Below, in pieces: positions 35,616 to 44,114 of a DNA stretch of 64,000 nucleotides (positions are counted from its first letter, which is position 1; each line of letters opens with the position of its first letter). The DNA lies in contig JAIOUW010000001.1 in assembly GCA_019931105.1 (NCBI GenBank), forward strand, positions 1,426,001-1,490,000, in the 5' to 3' direction. The position numbers and the translations under genes were made by a program. Source of the stretch: Flavobacteriaceae bacterium NBU2977 (GTDB lineage: Bacteria > Bacteroidota > Bacteroidia > Flavobacteriales > Flavobacteriaceae). The notes beneath the pieces were generated by a model that saw nothing but the letters and a program-made list of their open reading frames with translations, was not told where the DNA came from and did no database searches.

Positions 35616-36578
35616 TCAAAGTTTGAATTTCTGACGGAAACGGGCAATATTGAATCCTTTTTCCAAGACTTTCTGCGATTGCGGACTTTCCTGTTTCAGT
35701 AAGGGGTTGGTGTGATTGAGGTGTATAAAATGGATTTTTTGCTTTTCGGAAGATGGTAAATCCTTAAACAGTGCCATACTTTCAATAACGAAAGGATGTG
35801 GAATTTCAGAAATATCGCGATTGTCGATTTCCTCGGCATCGTAAAATGCGGCATCAAGAAAGGCATAATCCACTTTTGCTATTTCATCGATTATGTTCGT
35901 CTCCCATTTTCCCCATTTATCGATATCGGGAATAAAAAGCACACTTTTATGGGGTCCGATGATACGGTAACCTACGGTTTCGGAATATTCATCGCGATGT
36001 GGAACGGTAAATGGCACTATGGTTATATTCGGGGCCAACACGAGTTTCTGCCCATCGGAAATAGGCATTAATTCGACATTTTTATTGGAAACCAACTGGC
36101 TCCAAGGCCCATTTTCTTCCAAAAAGACTTTCATTTTGGGCATTGAATAAACGGCAACATTTCGTGCGTTTGTCGCCTCCTTGCCCAAATACATTAGCCC
36201 CGTATAATGACCGATATGGGCGTGAGTCGGAAAGATTGCGTTCGGTATTTCTGGAGCGTCCCTAAAAGCGGTGTTTTTCAATATTTTTAACTGCTCGGCA
36301 ATGTCGGGTGTAGCTTCAAAAAGGAAGGTTTTTCGGTTTTGGGCATCTATCAATCCTAACGAAACGACTTTTCTTTCCGGATCCGGATTATCGAAAAGTT
36401 CAATGCAGCATTCTTTTTGACAGGCAATGTGGGGAGAGCCAGCATCTTGTACGGTGCCTAAAATGACGAGCGACACATCATCACCATCCTTGAAACCGTC
36501 CTTGATTTCGGGTAAATTTTGCGCAAACAACGGGACTACCGTTGCGGCGAGGAGAATGCTACAAAATGTCTTTATCAA
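35616..36578 (-). CDS. Secreted PqqB-like MBL-fold hydrolase
   Basis: 320 residues with signal peptide (MIKTFCSILLAATVVPLFAQ). The start of the mature fold, VSLVILGTVQDAGSPHIACQKECC, matches the PqqB pattern (LGxAxxGGxPQ with clustered Cys). THAHIGHYTGL is the altered metal motif of PqqB-type metallo-beta-lactamase folds, with later VPHRDEYSETVGYRI and FIHLNHTNPLL. Bona fide PqqB hydroxylates the PqqA tyrosine in PQQ synthesis and is cytoplasmic. This one is exported, and no pqqA, C, D or E is in the window, so a different hydrolase role is more likely. It sits two genes upstream of a PQQ dehydrogenase. Confidence 0.82.
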   Translation of the reverse strand: MIKTFCSILLAATVVPLFAQNLPEIKDGFKDGDDVSLVILGTVQDAGSPHIACQKECCIELFDNPDPERKVVSLGLIDAQNRKTFLFEATPDIAEQLKILKNTAFRDAPEIPNAIFPTHAHIGHYTGLMYLGKEATNARNVAVYSMPKMKVFLEENGPWSQLVSNKNVELMPISDGQKLVLAPNITIVPFTVPHRDEYSETVGYRIIGPHKSVLFIPDIDKWGKWETNIIDEIAKVDYAFLDAAFYDAEEIDNRDISEIPHPFVIESMALFKDLPSSEKQKIHFIHLNHTNPLLKQESPQSQKVLEKGFNIARFRQKFKL

Positions 36579-36585
36579 AAGCGTA

Positions 36586-38088
36586 TTAGTTGGTCGTTAA
36601 GAACTCTCTTATATCATTGGAGAGTTTTATTAGATCGGGTTCATGCGTGTACATCATGTGTCCGGCTTCATAATAGGTCATTTTTACACGATCAGTGACG
36701 ATTCCGTTGCGGGCAAAGGTGTATTCAGCGTCGAAAAAGGGGGTAATCAGGTCATAATACCCGCTGGCGACCATAACCTTCATCGCCGGATTGCGACGCA
36801 TGGTCTCCCCCAAATAGGGTGCCGTATTTACGGGCATTGGCTCCCAATATTGACTGTCGGGCACCGTTCTCCAGCGCCAACCGCTGCCTCCTCCAGAGGT
36901 AATATAGGGCCTATCCATTTTGATGTTTAGCTCAGATGCGAAGTAGTGGTTCAATGCAGCGGTATATGCCGAACTGATCTGATAGCTTGCTGCGTCGCCC
37001 AAATGCGGGCTTTCGGAAACTTTGTCGGCTTCGTCGCCCATAAATCGCCCATCCAATCGCCCAATGGCCAGACCTTTGTCTTCCAACAGCTTTTTTTGAA
37101 AACGCCCCATTAAAATCCGTAGGTCTGAATACAGAATATACTTTTTGTCCAATCCCGTGAAGTAGCTCAGTTTTTCGGCTATGGCATTTTTTTCAGAGTC
37201 GTCCAAAAGATTTCCCTTATAAAGTGCTGCGGTATAAGCGTCGTATGTAAATTGCCGACACTCTTCGACAAAGTCTTCCAAAGTCTTTCCCTGACCCGCC
37301 TTTTTATGATACCAAGCGGTCGCCGCCATACTGGGCAGATATGTGATGTACGATGTCATATTATGGTGGATCGAGGTCGATCCGGCATAGTCGAGGGCTT
37401 GAGAAATCAAGATCATTCCGTTCAGGGCCATGTTCTGCCCAGAACCCTCAAGTGCTTTTCCCAAATAAGCGGCACGGGTGGTTCCATAACTTTCTCCCGC
37501 CAAATACTTTGGAGAGAACCAACGCTCATTGTCGGTTACCCATTTTCGAATGAATTGGGCAAAAGAGTCGACATCTTCCTTTAAACCGTAAAAATCTTTG
37601 TCTTTTCCTTTTCCGACCAAGCGGCTATAGCCCGTTCCTACGGGGTCTATGAACACCAAATCCGTAAGGTCGAGCAAACCATGCTCGTTTTTTACCAAAT
37701 TATAGGGTGCGGCACCGTCATCTTGCTTTGCATCGGAATCCACTTTTACCACTTTTGGGCCGAAGAAGCCCATATGAAGCCACATCGATGCAGATCCGGG
37801 CCCACCGTTGAAAACAAAGGTCACGGGTCTTTTACGAACGTCCCCAATCGGGGTTTTTGTGTAGGCCACAGACCAAAATGACGCAATGGAATCCCCTTTT
37901 TTGTCGATAAGAAAGGTTTCTTTGGCCGTTGCGGTATAGTTGATGGTCTTGCCGCCGAAAATACCTTGATGCGAAGTCACGAATGACTTCGCCCTTGGAA
38001 TGGGTTTGATTTTTTCTTTTTCACCTTCTTGCGCGTTTAAAAAAAATAAACAGATTGAAAATAGCCCGATCAATATTTTTCTGGTCAT
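36586..38088 (-). CDS. S10-family serine carboxypeptidase
   Basis: 500 residues from the ATG at 38088, which gives the signal peptide MTRKILIGLFSICLFFLNAQ. Catalytic Ser in LAGESYGTTRAA, Asp in VASGYYDLITPF and His in EAGHMMY; oxyanion region FVFNGGPGSASMWLHMGFFGP. It removes C-terminal residues from peptides in the periplasm or outside. Seven bases follow to the PqqB-like ATG on the same strand, and its start comes seven bases after the dioxygenase stop, so it is in the same operon. Confidence 0.92.
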   Translation of the reverse strand: MTRKILIGLFSICLFFLNAQEGEKEKIKPIPRAKSFVTSHQGIFGGKTINYTATAKETFLIDKKGDSIASFWSVAYTKTPIGDVRKRPVTFVFNGGPGSASMWLHMGFFGPKVVKVDSDAKQDDGAAPYNLVKNEHGLLDLTDLVFIDPVGTGYSRLVGKGKDKDFYGLKEDVDSFAQFIRKWVTDNERWFSPKYLAGESYGTTRAAYLGKALEGSGQNMALNGMILISQALDYAGSTSIHHNMTSYITYLPSMAATAWYHKKAGQGKTLEDFVEECRQFTYDAYTAALYKGNLLDDSEKNAIAEKLSYFTGLDKKYILYSDLRILMGRFQKKLLEDKGLAIGRLDGRFMGDEADKVSESPHLGDAASYQISSAYTAALNHYFASELNIKMDRPYITSGGGSGWRWRTVPDSQYWEPMPVNTAPYLGETMRRNPAMKVMVASGYYDLITPFFDAEYTFARNGIVTDRVKMTYYEAGHMMYTHEPDLIKLSNDIREFLTTN

Positions 38089-38095
38089 TGTAAGT

Positions 38096-38827
38096 TTATT
38101 TGGTTCTAATTTGTCTTTCTCCGGTGTGGTCGACACCTTTTTCCCGTTCGAGTTGGATCATGGCCTTTGGCCGAAAGTTGGTGATGAATGCCCTTCTATT
38201 ATCCGAGGTGGAGTTACCTCGACTATAGTGCAATGTTCCTCCTTGGTGAAAGACACATGATCCGGGCCGAAGCTCTATGTATACGGAATTCTCCTCGCTT
38301 CCCTCACATTTCAAGGCGCCTTTGTTTCCGGTCTGCTCGTGGGGCAATATGGGCGATAAATGCGACTTCGGGGTGTACCACATGCAGCCGTTTTCTTTAT
38401 AGGCATGGTCAATGGCGACCCAGCAGCTTGCTGCCCTTTTATCGGGCATGTCGATCCAATAAGCGGCATCTTGGTGCCAAGGGGTTATGGTGTCGGTATA
38501 AGGGGCTTTATTGATCAACATATCAAAGTCGAGCTCAATATCGTTGCCCATAAGTTCTTTCGCCATTGCAAGGGTTTTTTGGTGCAAAGGTTTATGTACC
38601 AGGTCAGGAACCAACTTACTGGGTACCATTATCTGGGTAATCTTCTCTTCTTTATTATCACCGCCTGAAAGGTCTGAACGGTATCTTGAGGCATCGATAC
38701 GGTTGTCTAAAAATGAAGCGTAAAGATTACTGTAATAGGCCGTTTCTTCTACAGTTAATAGATTTTCAACGACCAGATAGCCTTCTTCGTCAAAAAAAGT
38801 CTTTTGTTTAGCATTGAGCTGTTGCAT
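38096..38827 (-). CDS. Phytanoyl-CoA dioxygenase (PhyH) family protein
   Basis: 243 residues from the ATG at 38827 (MQQLNAKQKTFFDEEGYLVV, the typical family start). The open frame runs on upstream to 39388, but that part overlaps the divergent gene at 38996 and has no family similarity. Fe(II) ligands: WHQDAAYW (HxD) and the distal His in GTLHYSRGNS, with the 2-oxoglutarate-binding Arg in NRRAFITNF. It hydroxylates a small organic substrate using O2 and 2-oxoglutarate. First gene of the operon that continues to the PQQ dehydrogenase. Confidence 0.9.
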   Translation of the reverse strand: MQQLNAKQKTFFDEEGYLVVENLLTVEETAYYSNLYASFLDNRIDASRYRSDLSGGDNKEEKITQIMVPSKLVPDLVHKPLHQKTLAMAKELMGNDIELDFDMLINKAPYTDTITPWHQDAAYWIDMPDKRAASCWVAIDHAYKENGCMWYTPKSHLSPILPHEQTGNKGALKCEGSEENSVYIELRPGSCVFHQGGTLHYSRGNSTSDNRRAFITNFRPKAMIQLEREKGVDHTGERQIRTK

Positions 38828-38995
38828 GGTCTGATATTTACAAGAATTAATTTGGAGGCTCTCATAGTTTTGAGGCTGAGTCTGCACAAAACTAAGATAG
38901 CCATAAAAAGGAAACTGCAGAATAGATTGGCACATTAATGGAAATGGCAATATTTTTTCTACATTAGGGGAAATAACCACCAAAATTTCCAAGCC

Positions 38996-40102
38996 ATGTC
39001 TCAACTCAGCGACAATGTTTCGAAACGTCTGTTCTCTTTGGATGTTTTTCGAGGACTTACCATGTTTTTGCTCATTGCGGAAGCTGCGGGCTTTCACCAT
39101 AATTTCACTGAATTGACCGATGGGACAGTGTTTTCGGGATTGGCCCATCAATTGCACCATCATCCTTGGAACGGACTCCGATTCTGGGATTTGATCCAAC
39201 CTTTTTTCATGTTCATTGTTGGGGTTGCCATGCCTTTTTCCCTTCGCAAAAGATTGGCGTCCGGTAGCCGCTCCGAAGCTACAAGACATATTTTCAAACG
39301 CTGTTTTTTGCTTTTTGCCTTCGGGGCATTGTTGCATTGTGTCTATTCGCACGAGTTGGTTTGGGAGCTTTGGAACGTATTGGTGCAATTGGCCTTTACC
39401 ATTCTTATCGCGTATGCCATTATGAACCTGCCGAATAAAACACAGATCGGAATATCAGTGGGCCTGTTGGTGCTTACCGAAATCTTATACCGTGCCTACA
39501 ACCCGGAAGCGCCCTACGTACAGGGGCATGATAGTTTTGGCTCTTATATAGACATGCTGGTCATGGGCAAGGTAAACAACGGGTATTGGGTTTTCGTGAA
39601 TTTTATACCTACCGCCGCACATACCATTTGGGGCGTAGTCTGTGGCCGGATTTTACTTTCCGATGCTTCGCCGAAAGAGAAGCTAAGACCCTTCTTGATT
39701 TGGGGGGCCGCTATTTTGATTTTAGGGTTTGCCATGGATTTGTTGAACATCACACCTATTATCAAAAGGATAGCGACCACATCGTTTACCTTGGCTTCGG
39801 GAGGAATCGCAATTTTGACCTTGGCCTTGTTCTATTGGGCGATCGATGTAAAAAACAACCATAACAAATGGCTCAAAATCTTTTCGGTGGTGGGCACCAA
39901 CTCCATTTTTATCTATTTGTTTGCCGAAACGGTTGGAGCGCAATGGTTTCGAGATTTTGGCAAGATTTGGACGGAAGGACTACTTGCCCCGATAGGAGTT
40001 TCAGAAAAGGTCATTATGGTCATCAACGCCCTTTTCGTGCTGTTCATATTTTGGTATATCACCTATTTTCTTGACAAAAAGAGGGTGTATTTCAAAGTAT
40101 GA
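38996..40102 (+). CDS. HGSNAT/DUF5009-like membrane acyltransferase
   Basis: 368 residues with about ten membrane helices. N-terminal RLFSLDVFRGLTMFLLI is the signature of the heparan-alpha-glucosaminide N-acetyltransferase/NagX-type family (SLDxxRGxT), and the His-rich loop (AHQLHHHPWNGLRFWDLIQP) follows, with FMFIVGVAMPFSL. Members move acyl groups across the membrane onto sugars; the substrate here is not known. It is divergent from the dioxygenase operon across 168 bases. The 192 bases after it (40103-40294) have no gene I can support. Confidence 0.88.
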   Translation: MSQLSDNVSKRLFSLDVFRGLTMFLLIAEAAGFHHNFTELTDGTVFSGLAHQLHHHPWNGLRFWDLIQPFFMFIVGVAMPFSLRKRLASGSRSEATRHIFKRCFLLFAFGALLHCVYSHELVWELWNVLVQLAFTILIAYAIMNLPNKTQIGISVGLLVLTEILYRAYNPEAPYVQGHDSFGSYIDMLVMGKVNNGYWVFVNFIPTAAHTIWGVVCGRILLSDASPKEKLRPFLIWGAAILILGFAMDLLNITPIIKRIATTSFTLASGGIAILTLALFYWAIDVKNNHNKWLKIFSVVGTNSIFIYLFAETVGAQWFRDFGKIWTEGLLAPIGVSEKVIMVINALFVLFIFWYITYFLDKKRVYFKV

Positions 40103-40294
40103 GCTTAAAATCTACTAATATTTGGTAACTGACCGTTAAGTCGGTAATGGGCCTACCGTTTCTCGAAACGCTTCAGCTCTAAACGGCTTATTGCCCTTAA
40201 AAAACCGATAAGTGCCTTTTTACATTGAATTGATCGATAAATTGCCGGTAATAAGACCACTTGGTCTGTTGTGCAGGCTGGTAAAAAGATGAAA

Positions 40295-41074
40295 TCAAAG
40301 GTCTTCAGGATACTTTCCGGCAGTTGTCCAGCCCCCATCGACGGGAATCAGCTGGCCGTTGATGTGGGAAGCCCCGTCAGAAAGCAAAAATAGACAGGTG
40401 TTGGCGATGTCTTCCGGTCTTCCAACTCTTTTGTTTGGGTTCAACCTTCCCCAAAAACCTGCATAGTCGGGTTGTTCTTTGGCTGTTCGCTCGGTCAAGG
40501 TTGCTCCGGGCGCAATGGTATTCACGGTAATTTGGTGTTCGCCGAGTTCGTAAGCAAGATTCTGCCCCATAAACTGAAGGGCCGCCTTGGTCATGCCATA
40601 AGCGGTCAGATTATGATAGGCCCGAACACCCACTTGGGAAGACATAAGCACGATACGCCCACCTGTACCTTGTTTGATCATTTCTTTGGCGGCGCGCTGT
40701 GCCAAGAAAAAGGCCCCTTGAAGATTCAACTTGACGACCTTTTGAAAAGAATCGGGCGTAAATTCGAGAAAATCACCAAATAACGTAATTCCCGCATTCG
40801 GGATCACAAAATCCAAACGTCCAAAATGGTCGAGCGTAAAATCGACCATTTTGTTGATGGTAGGTACGTCGCCCGCATCTCCAACAAAAAAATGACAGCT
40901 TCCGGAGAATGCTCCATCGAGTTCAGAGGCGGCCTTATTTCCACGGCCTTCGTCAACATCGTTGAGCACTACATTTGCACCTGCTTTTAGCAAAAGCGAT
41001 GCAATGGCATAGCCGATTCCCTCACCCGCTCCGGTAACTATGGCGACCTTATCTTTTATTCCCGAGTACTGCAT
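40295..41074 (-). CDS. Short-chain dehydrogenase/reductase (classical SDR)
   Basis: 259 residues. Cofactor motif VTGAGEGIGYAIA (TGxxxGxG), NAGI, catalytic Ser in VLMSSQVG and YGMTKAA (YxxxK), and C-terminal GASHINGQLIPVDGGW. It uses NAD(P)(H) to oxidise or reduce an alcohol or sugar, in the cytoplasm. Its start overlaps the end of the SMP-30 gene by 26 bases, so the lactonase-like protein and this dehydrogenase are likely to act in the same sugar-acid pathway (dehydrogenase makes the lactone, SMP-30 opens it). Confidence 0.92.
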   Translation of the reverse strand: MQYSGIKDKVAIVTGAGEGIGYAIASLLLKAGANVVLNDVDEGRGNKAASELDGAFSGSCHFFVGDAGDVPTINKMVDFTLDHFGRLDFVIPNAGITLFGDFLEFTPDSFQKVVKLNLQGAFFLAQRAAKEMIKQGTGGRIVLMSSQVGVRAYHNLTAYGMTKAALQFMGQNLAYELGEHQITVNTIAPGATLTERTAKEQPDYAGFWGRLNPNKRVGRPEDIANTCLFLLSDGASHINGQLIPVDGGWTTAGKYPEDL

Positions 41075-41780
41075 TAAAATAGTTTATGGGCATTCCCTTA
41101 ACGTCGGATTCGTATACAAAAAGTCCGCCGCTGAGCGGATATTCTTCAAGCTGCTTTTGGTCGAGTCCACTTCTTGCTGTGGTAATATACAAGGTTTTCA
41201 AATCTTTTCCACCAAAACAACAGGAAGTAACGTGCGGAGCGGGCACCTCGATTTTCTCCAAAACTTGTCCCGTGGAAGGGCTCCATCTTCGCAAGCAATT
41301 TCCACCCCAATGGGCAATCCAGAGCATATCTTCTTCATCGATACTCATACCGTCGGGACTGCCATAGTCTTTTGGAATATTAAAAAGGGATTTTTCATTG
41401 GAAATCGTTCCCCCAATGTTGTCATAATCGAAAACCTTTACCTCGAAAGTTGGGCTATCGATATAGTAAAACTTCTTTTTATCGGAAGACCAGGCCATGC
41501 CATTTGAAACGGATGTGTTCGGTATTTGAAACGAGTATTGAAACTCAGGGGTTACACAAAAAAAGTTACCGGCATTGGGCGCACAGTGCTTCTCCATGGT
41601 ACCTATCCAGAAGTTACCGTTTGGACCGACCTTTCCATCATTGAACCGTAGCAAAGGATTTGAATTTTCCAATACGCCGTGCTTCTTCAGCTGCCCGGTT
41701 ATTGGATCAAACGCTGCCAGGCCTTTTTCCATGGCCAAAAGGAGTTCCCCATTTTTTTGGGGAACTGCGGCCCCTATCAT
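41049..41780 (-). CDS. SMP-30/gluconolactonase family protein; annotated start probably too short
   Basis: 243 residues from the first ATG. Family motifs: RFNDGKVGPNGNFWIGTM (Asn and Asp metal site), VSNGMAWSSDKKKFYYID and GSPDGMSIDEEDMLWIAHW. SMP-30 proteins are metal-dependent lactonases. The frame continues upstream another 64 codons to 41972 and encodes the conserved N-terminus with GEGPVWD (metal-binding Glu), so the complete protein is about 300 residues; no ATG, GTG or TTG occurs in that part. See the separate entry at 41781-41972. Overlaps the SDR gene by 26 bases. Confidence 0.85.
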   Translation of the reverse strand: MIGAAVPQKNGELLLAMEKGLAAFDPITGQLKKHGVLENSNPLLRFNDGKVGPNGNFWIGTMEKHCAPNAGNFFCVTPEFQYSFQIPNTSVSNGMAWSSDKKKFYYIDSPTFEVKVFDYDNIGGTISNEKSLFNIPKDYGSPDGMSIDEEDMLWIAHWGGNCLRRWSPSTGQVLEKIEVPAPHVTSCCFGGKDLKTLYITTARSGLDQKQLEEYPLSGGLFVYESDVKGMPINYFNAVLGNKR

Positions 41781-41972
41781 TTCGTCGAAAGACCATTCTT
41801 TACTTGTTTCTGTTGAGGGACTATACCCGTGCAGTTTGTAGCCCTCGATATCGACCCAAAAAAGAAACTGTTTGTTGAAATCCCATACAGGACCCTCGCC
41901 GAGAATTGATCGGGTGTCCAGTAACAGTTCGGCTTGGTGGGTCTTGACGATGGTTTTGCTTTTGGCAGAAAG
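41781..41972 (-). other. N-terminal coding extension of SMP-30 gene without a standard start codon
   Basis: In frame with 41049-41780, these 64 codons read LSAKSKTIVKTHQAELLLDT, then RSILGEGPVWDFNKQFLFWV and on to the first Met. LGEGPVWD is the conserved first blade of SMP-30 lactonases, with the metal-ligand Glu. Upstream are in-frame stops at 41973-41975 and 41982-41984. The only candidate initiators are non-standard (ATC at 41949-41951 gives a 300-residue product of family length; CTG codons also exist). The start codon may have been mutated, or a rare codon is used. Confidence 0.75.
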
Positions 41973-42005
41973 TTACGGAATTTAAACCGTCATTCTAAAA
42001 TGTGC

Positions 42006-43634
42006 CTATTGAAGTATTGCGTTATATTTTCCATTATTTCCCAACAGTTCGGTTGCCGCCAAAATGGCCTCATCATGTGAAAGATAGTATTGATAAAGTC
42101 CTTCACGATAGAAATAACGTTTGATAATCTCGTCTTCCAGATTTTTGCGAATTTCTTTTTGATAAGTGTCCAATGCCGCCATTTTGCTTTTGTCTATATC
42201 GGCCAGCAATTTTTTGAAATCATTTTCAATGGCATCGTTGAAAATAACTTCTTCACGATCGGTCAATGCTTCTTTCAGGGTCTTTTCGGTCTTGGTCTGA
42301 AACGAAAAGTCACTTTGGGCCACATGGTTTTTGAAGCTTTCGAAATCAGTGTCCGAAAATGTAAACGAATCTGGGTCCGAAACCCCGTTTTTGTAGTAGA
42401 AGTCGGTGGCAAAATCAAAAATGACATGATCGTTCAATAAGGCGGCCGTCAAGTCGTTCGATTTTAAGGAGGCAATTTCAATATCGGGGAGCACTCCGCC
42501 ACCATCTTGGACCTTGCGCCCATTGCGGGTCTTAAAATCGTTATAGGTCGTTGTGCGCACGGCATTGCCATCCGCGTCGCGGTTCCAATAATCCAATGAT
42601 TGAATGCAGCGCCCTGAAGGGGTGTAATAACGGCTAATGGTCACTTTGAGCTGTGTGCCGTAGGTCAGGCGCAAAGGTCGCTGTACAAGTCCTTTTCCGA
42701 AACTACGCCCTCCCATGACAACGGCCCGATCAAGATCTTGTAGACTTCCCGAAACGATCTCACTGGCCGAGGCACTGCTGCCGTTTACCAAAACCACTAA
42801 TGGAATTTCGGTATCAACTGGCTTGTTCCGGGTCTTATATTCCTGGTTGAATTTTTTGACCTTTGACTTCGTCGTTACGATCAGTTCGCCTTTGTCGACA
42901 AAGAGATTGGTCACGTTAATGGCCTCCGAAAGTAACCCGCCCGGATTCCCCCGAAGGTCCAAAATAATTTTGTCCGCTCCTTGGCCCTTTAGGTCGATCA
43001 ATGCCGCTTTTGTCTGGCCTGAGGCCTTGGCGTTGAATTTTGCCAAAACAATGTAGCCGGTCTTGTCATCGACCATTTTATAAAATGGTACTGCATCGAC
43101 CTCGACACCTGAACGTTCGATTGTCGCTGTTTTGGTTTCGCCCTGTCTTTTATAGGTAATGGCAACCGAGGTATTGTTGGCGCCTTTTAATAACTCGCTT
43201 GCATTATCGTCGAAATCGGCGACCGTAATATCTCCGATTTTAATGATTTCGTCGCCAGCTTTGAGTCCGGCTTTGTCAGCGGGGTAATCCTTATAGGGCT
43301 CGACCACGACCAAACGGTCATCGTAAGAACGTACCAGGGCGCCGATACCCGAATATTCGCCCGCATTATTGATTTTGTAGGTCTCGACATCTTGTTCGTT
43401 CAAAAATTTGGTGTAGGGATCCAGCTCATCGAGCATGTTTTTTATGGCCGTATCCATCAATTCTGCCGGATTGGTCTCATCAACATAGTTCATGTTCAAC
43501 TCTTTGAACAGGGTAGTGAAGATTTCTATCTGTTTGGCGATTTCGAAGAAGTCGCTCTTAAAACCGCTTCCGACCACCAAAAATGCAACGGCCAAAATCG
43601 GAATCAAAACCTGTCTTTTAATCATCTTTTTCAT
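42006..43634 (-). CDS. S41-family C-terminal processing protease
   Basis: 542 residues. N-terminal signal/anchor (VLIPILAVAFLVVGSGF). A PDZ domain at about 95-165 (YSGIGALVRSYDDRLVVVEP, AGLKAGDEIIKIGD), then the protease domain with DLRGNPGGLL, catalytic Ser in VNGSSASASEIVSG and Lys in GRSFGKGLVQ. It cleaves periplasmic proteins near their C-termini; Bacteroidota keep several copies. The start overlaps the rnpA stop by 17 bases, a gene pair I recall as common in flavobacteria. Confidence 0.94.
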   Translation of the reverse strand: MKKMIKRQVLIPILAVAFLVVGSGFKSDFFEIAKQIEIFTTLFKELNMNYVDETNPAELMDTAIKNMLDELDPYTKFLNEQDVETYKINNAGEYSGIGALVRSYDDRLVVVEPYKDYPADKAGLKAGDEIIKIGDITVADFDDNASELLKGANNTSVAITYKRQGETKTATIERSGVEVDAVPFYKMVDDKTGYIVLAKFNAKASGQTKAALIDLKGQGADKIILDLRGNPGGLLSEAINVTNLFVDKGELIVTTKSKVKKFNQEYKTRNKPVDTEIPLVVLVNGSSASASEIVSGSLQDLDRAVVMGGRSFGKGLVQRPLRLTYGTQLKVTISRYYTPSGRCIQSLDYWNRDADGNAVRTTTYNDFKTRNGRKVQDGGGVLPDIEIASLKSNDLTAALLNDHVIFDFATDFYYKNGVSDPDSFTFSDTDFESFKNHVAQSDFSFQTKTEKTLKEALTDREEVIFNDAIENDFKKLLADIDKSKMAALDTYQKEIRKNLEDEIIKRYFYREGLYQYYLSHDEAILAATELLGNNGKYNAILQ

Positions 43635-44004
43635 GGTTTATCGTTTCGATAAATTTTCCTAATAGTTTTTGCATGCCGTCTTCCACTTCCGAAAATGTAG
43701 GCATCTCCTTCCCAAGGTATAAAAATAGAAACGCAAAAGCACTATCGCTATTGTTAAAAACAAGATGTTTGTTAAGGCGATAAGCTTCGCGCAGCAATCG
43801 TTTGATCCGGTTTCTTTTGACCGCGCTTTTAAAATTCTTTTTTGGAACTGCCACCCCTGCCTGAACCTTTACTTTTTCCGGGAGTTCGGCCGATAGGTAA
43901 ATGAGCTTGATCGGAAAGCAAGAAACCCCCTTTCCTTCAGCGAACAGACGATCTATGAGTTTAGAGCTCTTTAATTTTTCTTTTTTTGGGAATGCATTCG
44001 ACAT
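43618..44004 (-). CDS. rnpA: Ribonuclease P protein component
   Basis: 128 residues from the ATG at 44004 (MSNAFPKKEKLKSSKLIDRL, the usual N-terminus). The open frame to 44049 adds residues without similarity. RNR-type signature KKNFKSAVKRNRIKRLLREA is complete. It assists the RNase P RNA in removing tRNA 5' leaders. Not next to rpmH as in Proteobacteria; followed with overlap by the S41 protease. Confidence 0.94.
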   Translation of the reverse strand: MSNAFPKKEKLKSSKLIDRLFAEGKGVSCFPIKLIYLSAELPEKVKVQAGVAVPKKNFKSAVKRNRIKRLLREAYRLNKHLVFNNSDSAFAFLFLYLGKEMPTFSEVEDGMQKLLGKFIETINHEKDD

Positions 44005-44041
44005 ACCATGTAAAAGTAAAATAAAAACCACAGTTGAAGCA

Positions 44042-44057
44042 TATGACATTTGTCATA
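44042..44057. promoter_or_regulatory. Perfect 16-bp palindrome, possible operator
   Basis: TATGACATTTGTCATA consists of two 7-base arms, TATGACA and TGTCATA, around TT. It lies in the 110-base divergent gap between rnpA (start 44004) and the GCS2-CBS gene (start 44115), a good place for a dimeric regulator. No known regulator site is assigned. Confidence 0.35.
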
Positions 44058-44114
44058 GTAAGAGCATTGAGAAGCCCATATATTCGAAATGCGTCTTAAT
44101 TATACTCTGAAGGC

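Noticed and set aside
32576-38827. A complete PQQ biosynthesis locus
   Set aside because: Only a PqqB-like hydrolase is present, and it has a signal peptide; no pqqA, C, D or E is visible.
38828-39388. Upstream extension of the phytanoyl-CoA dioxygenase frame (187 more codons)
   Set aside because: It has no family similarity and lies antisense to the membrane acyltransferase gene starting at 38996. The ATG at 38827 gives a normal family N-terminus.
40103-40338. 61-codon minus-strand ORF after the acyltransferase gene
   Set aside because: It overlaps the end of the SDR gene in another frame and has no family features.
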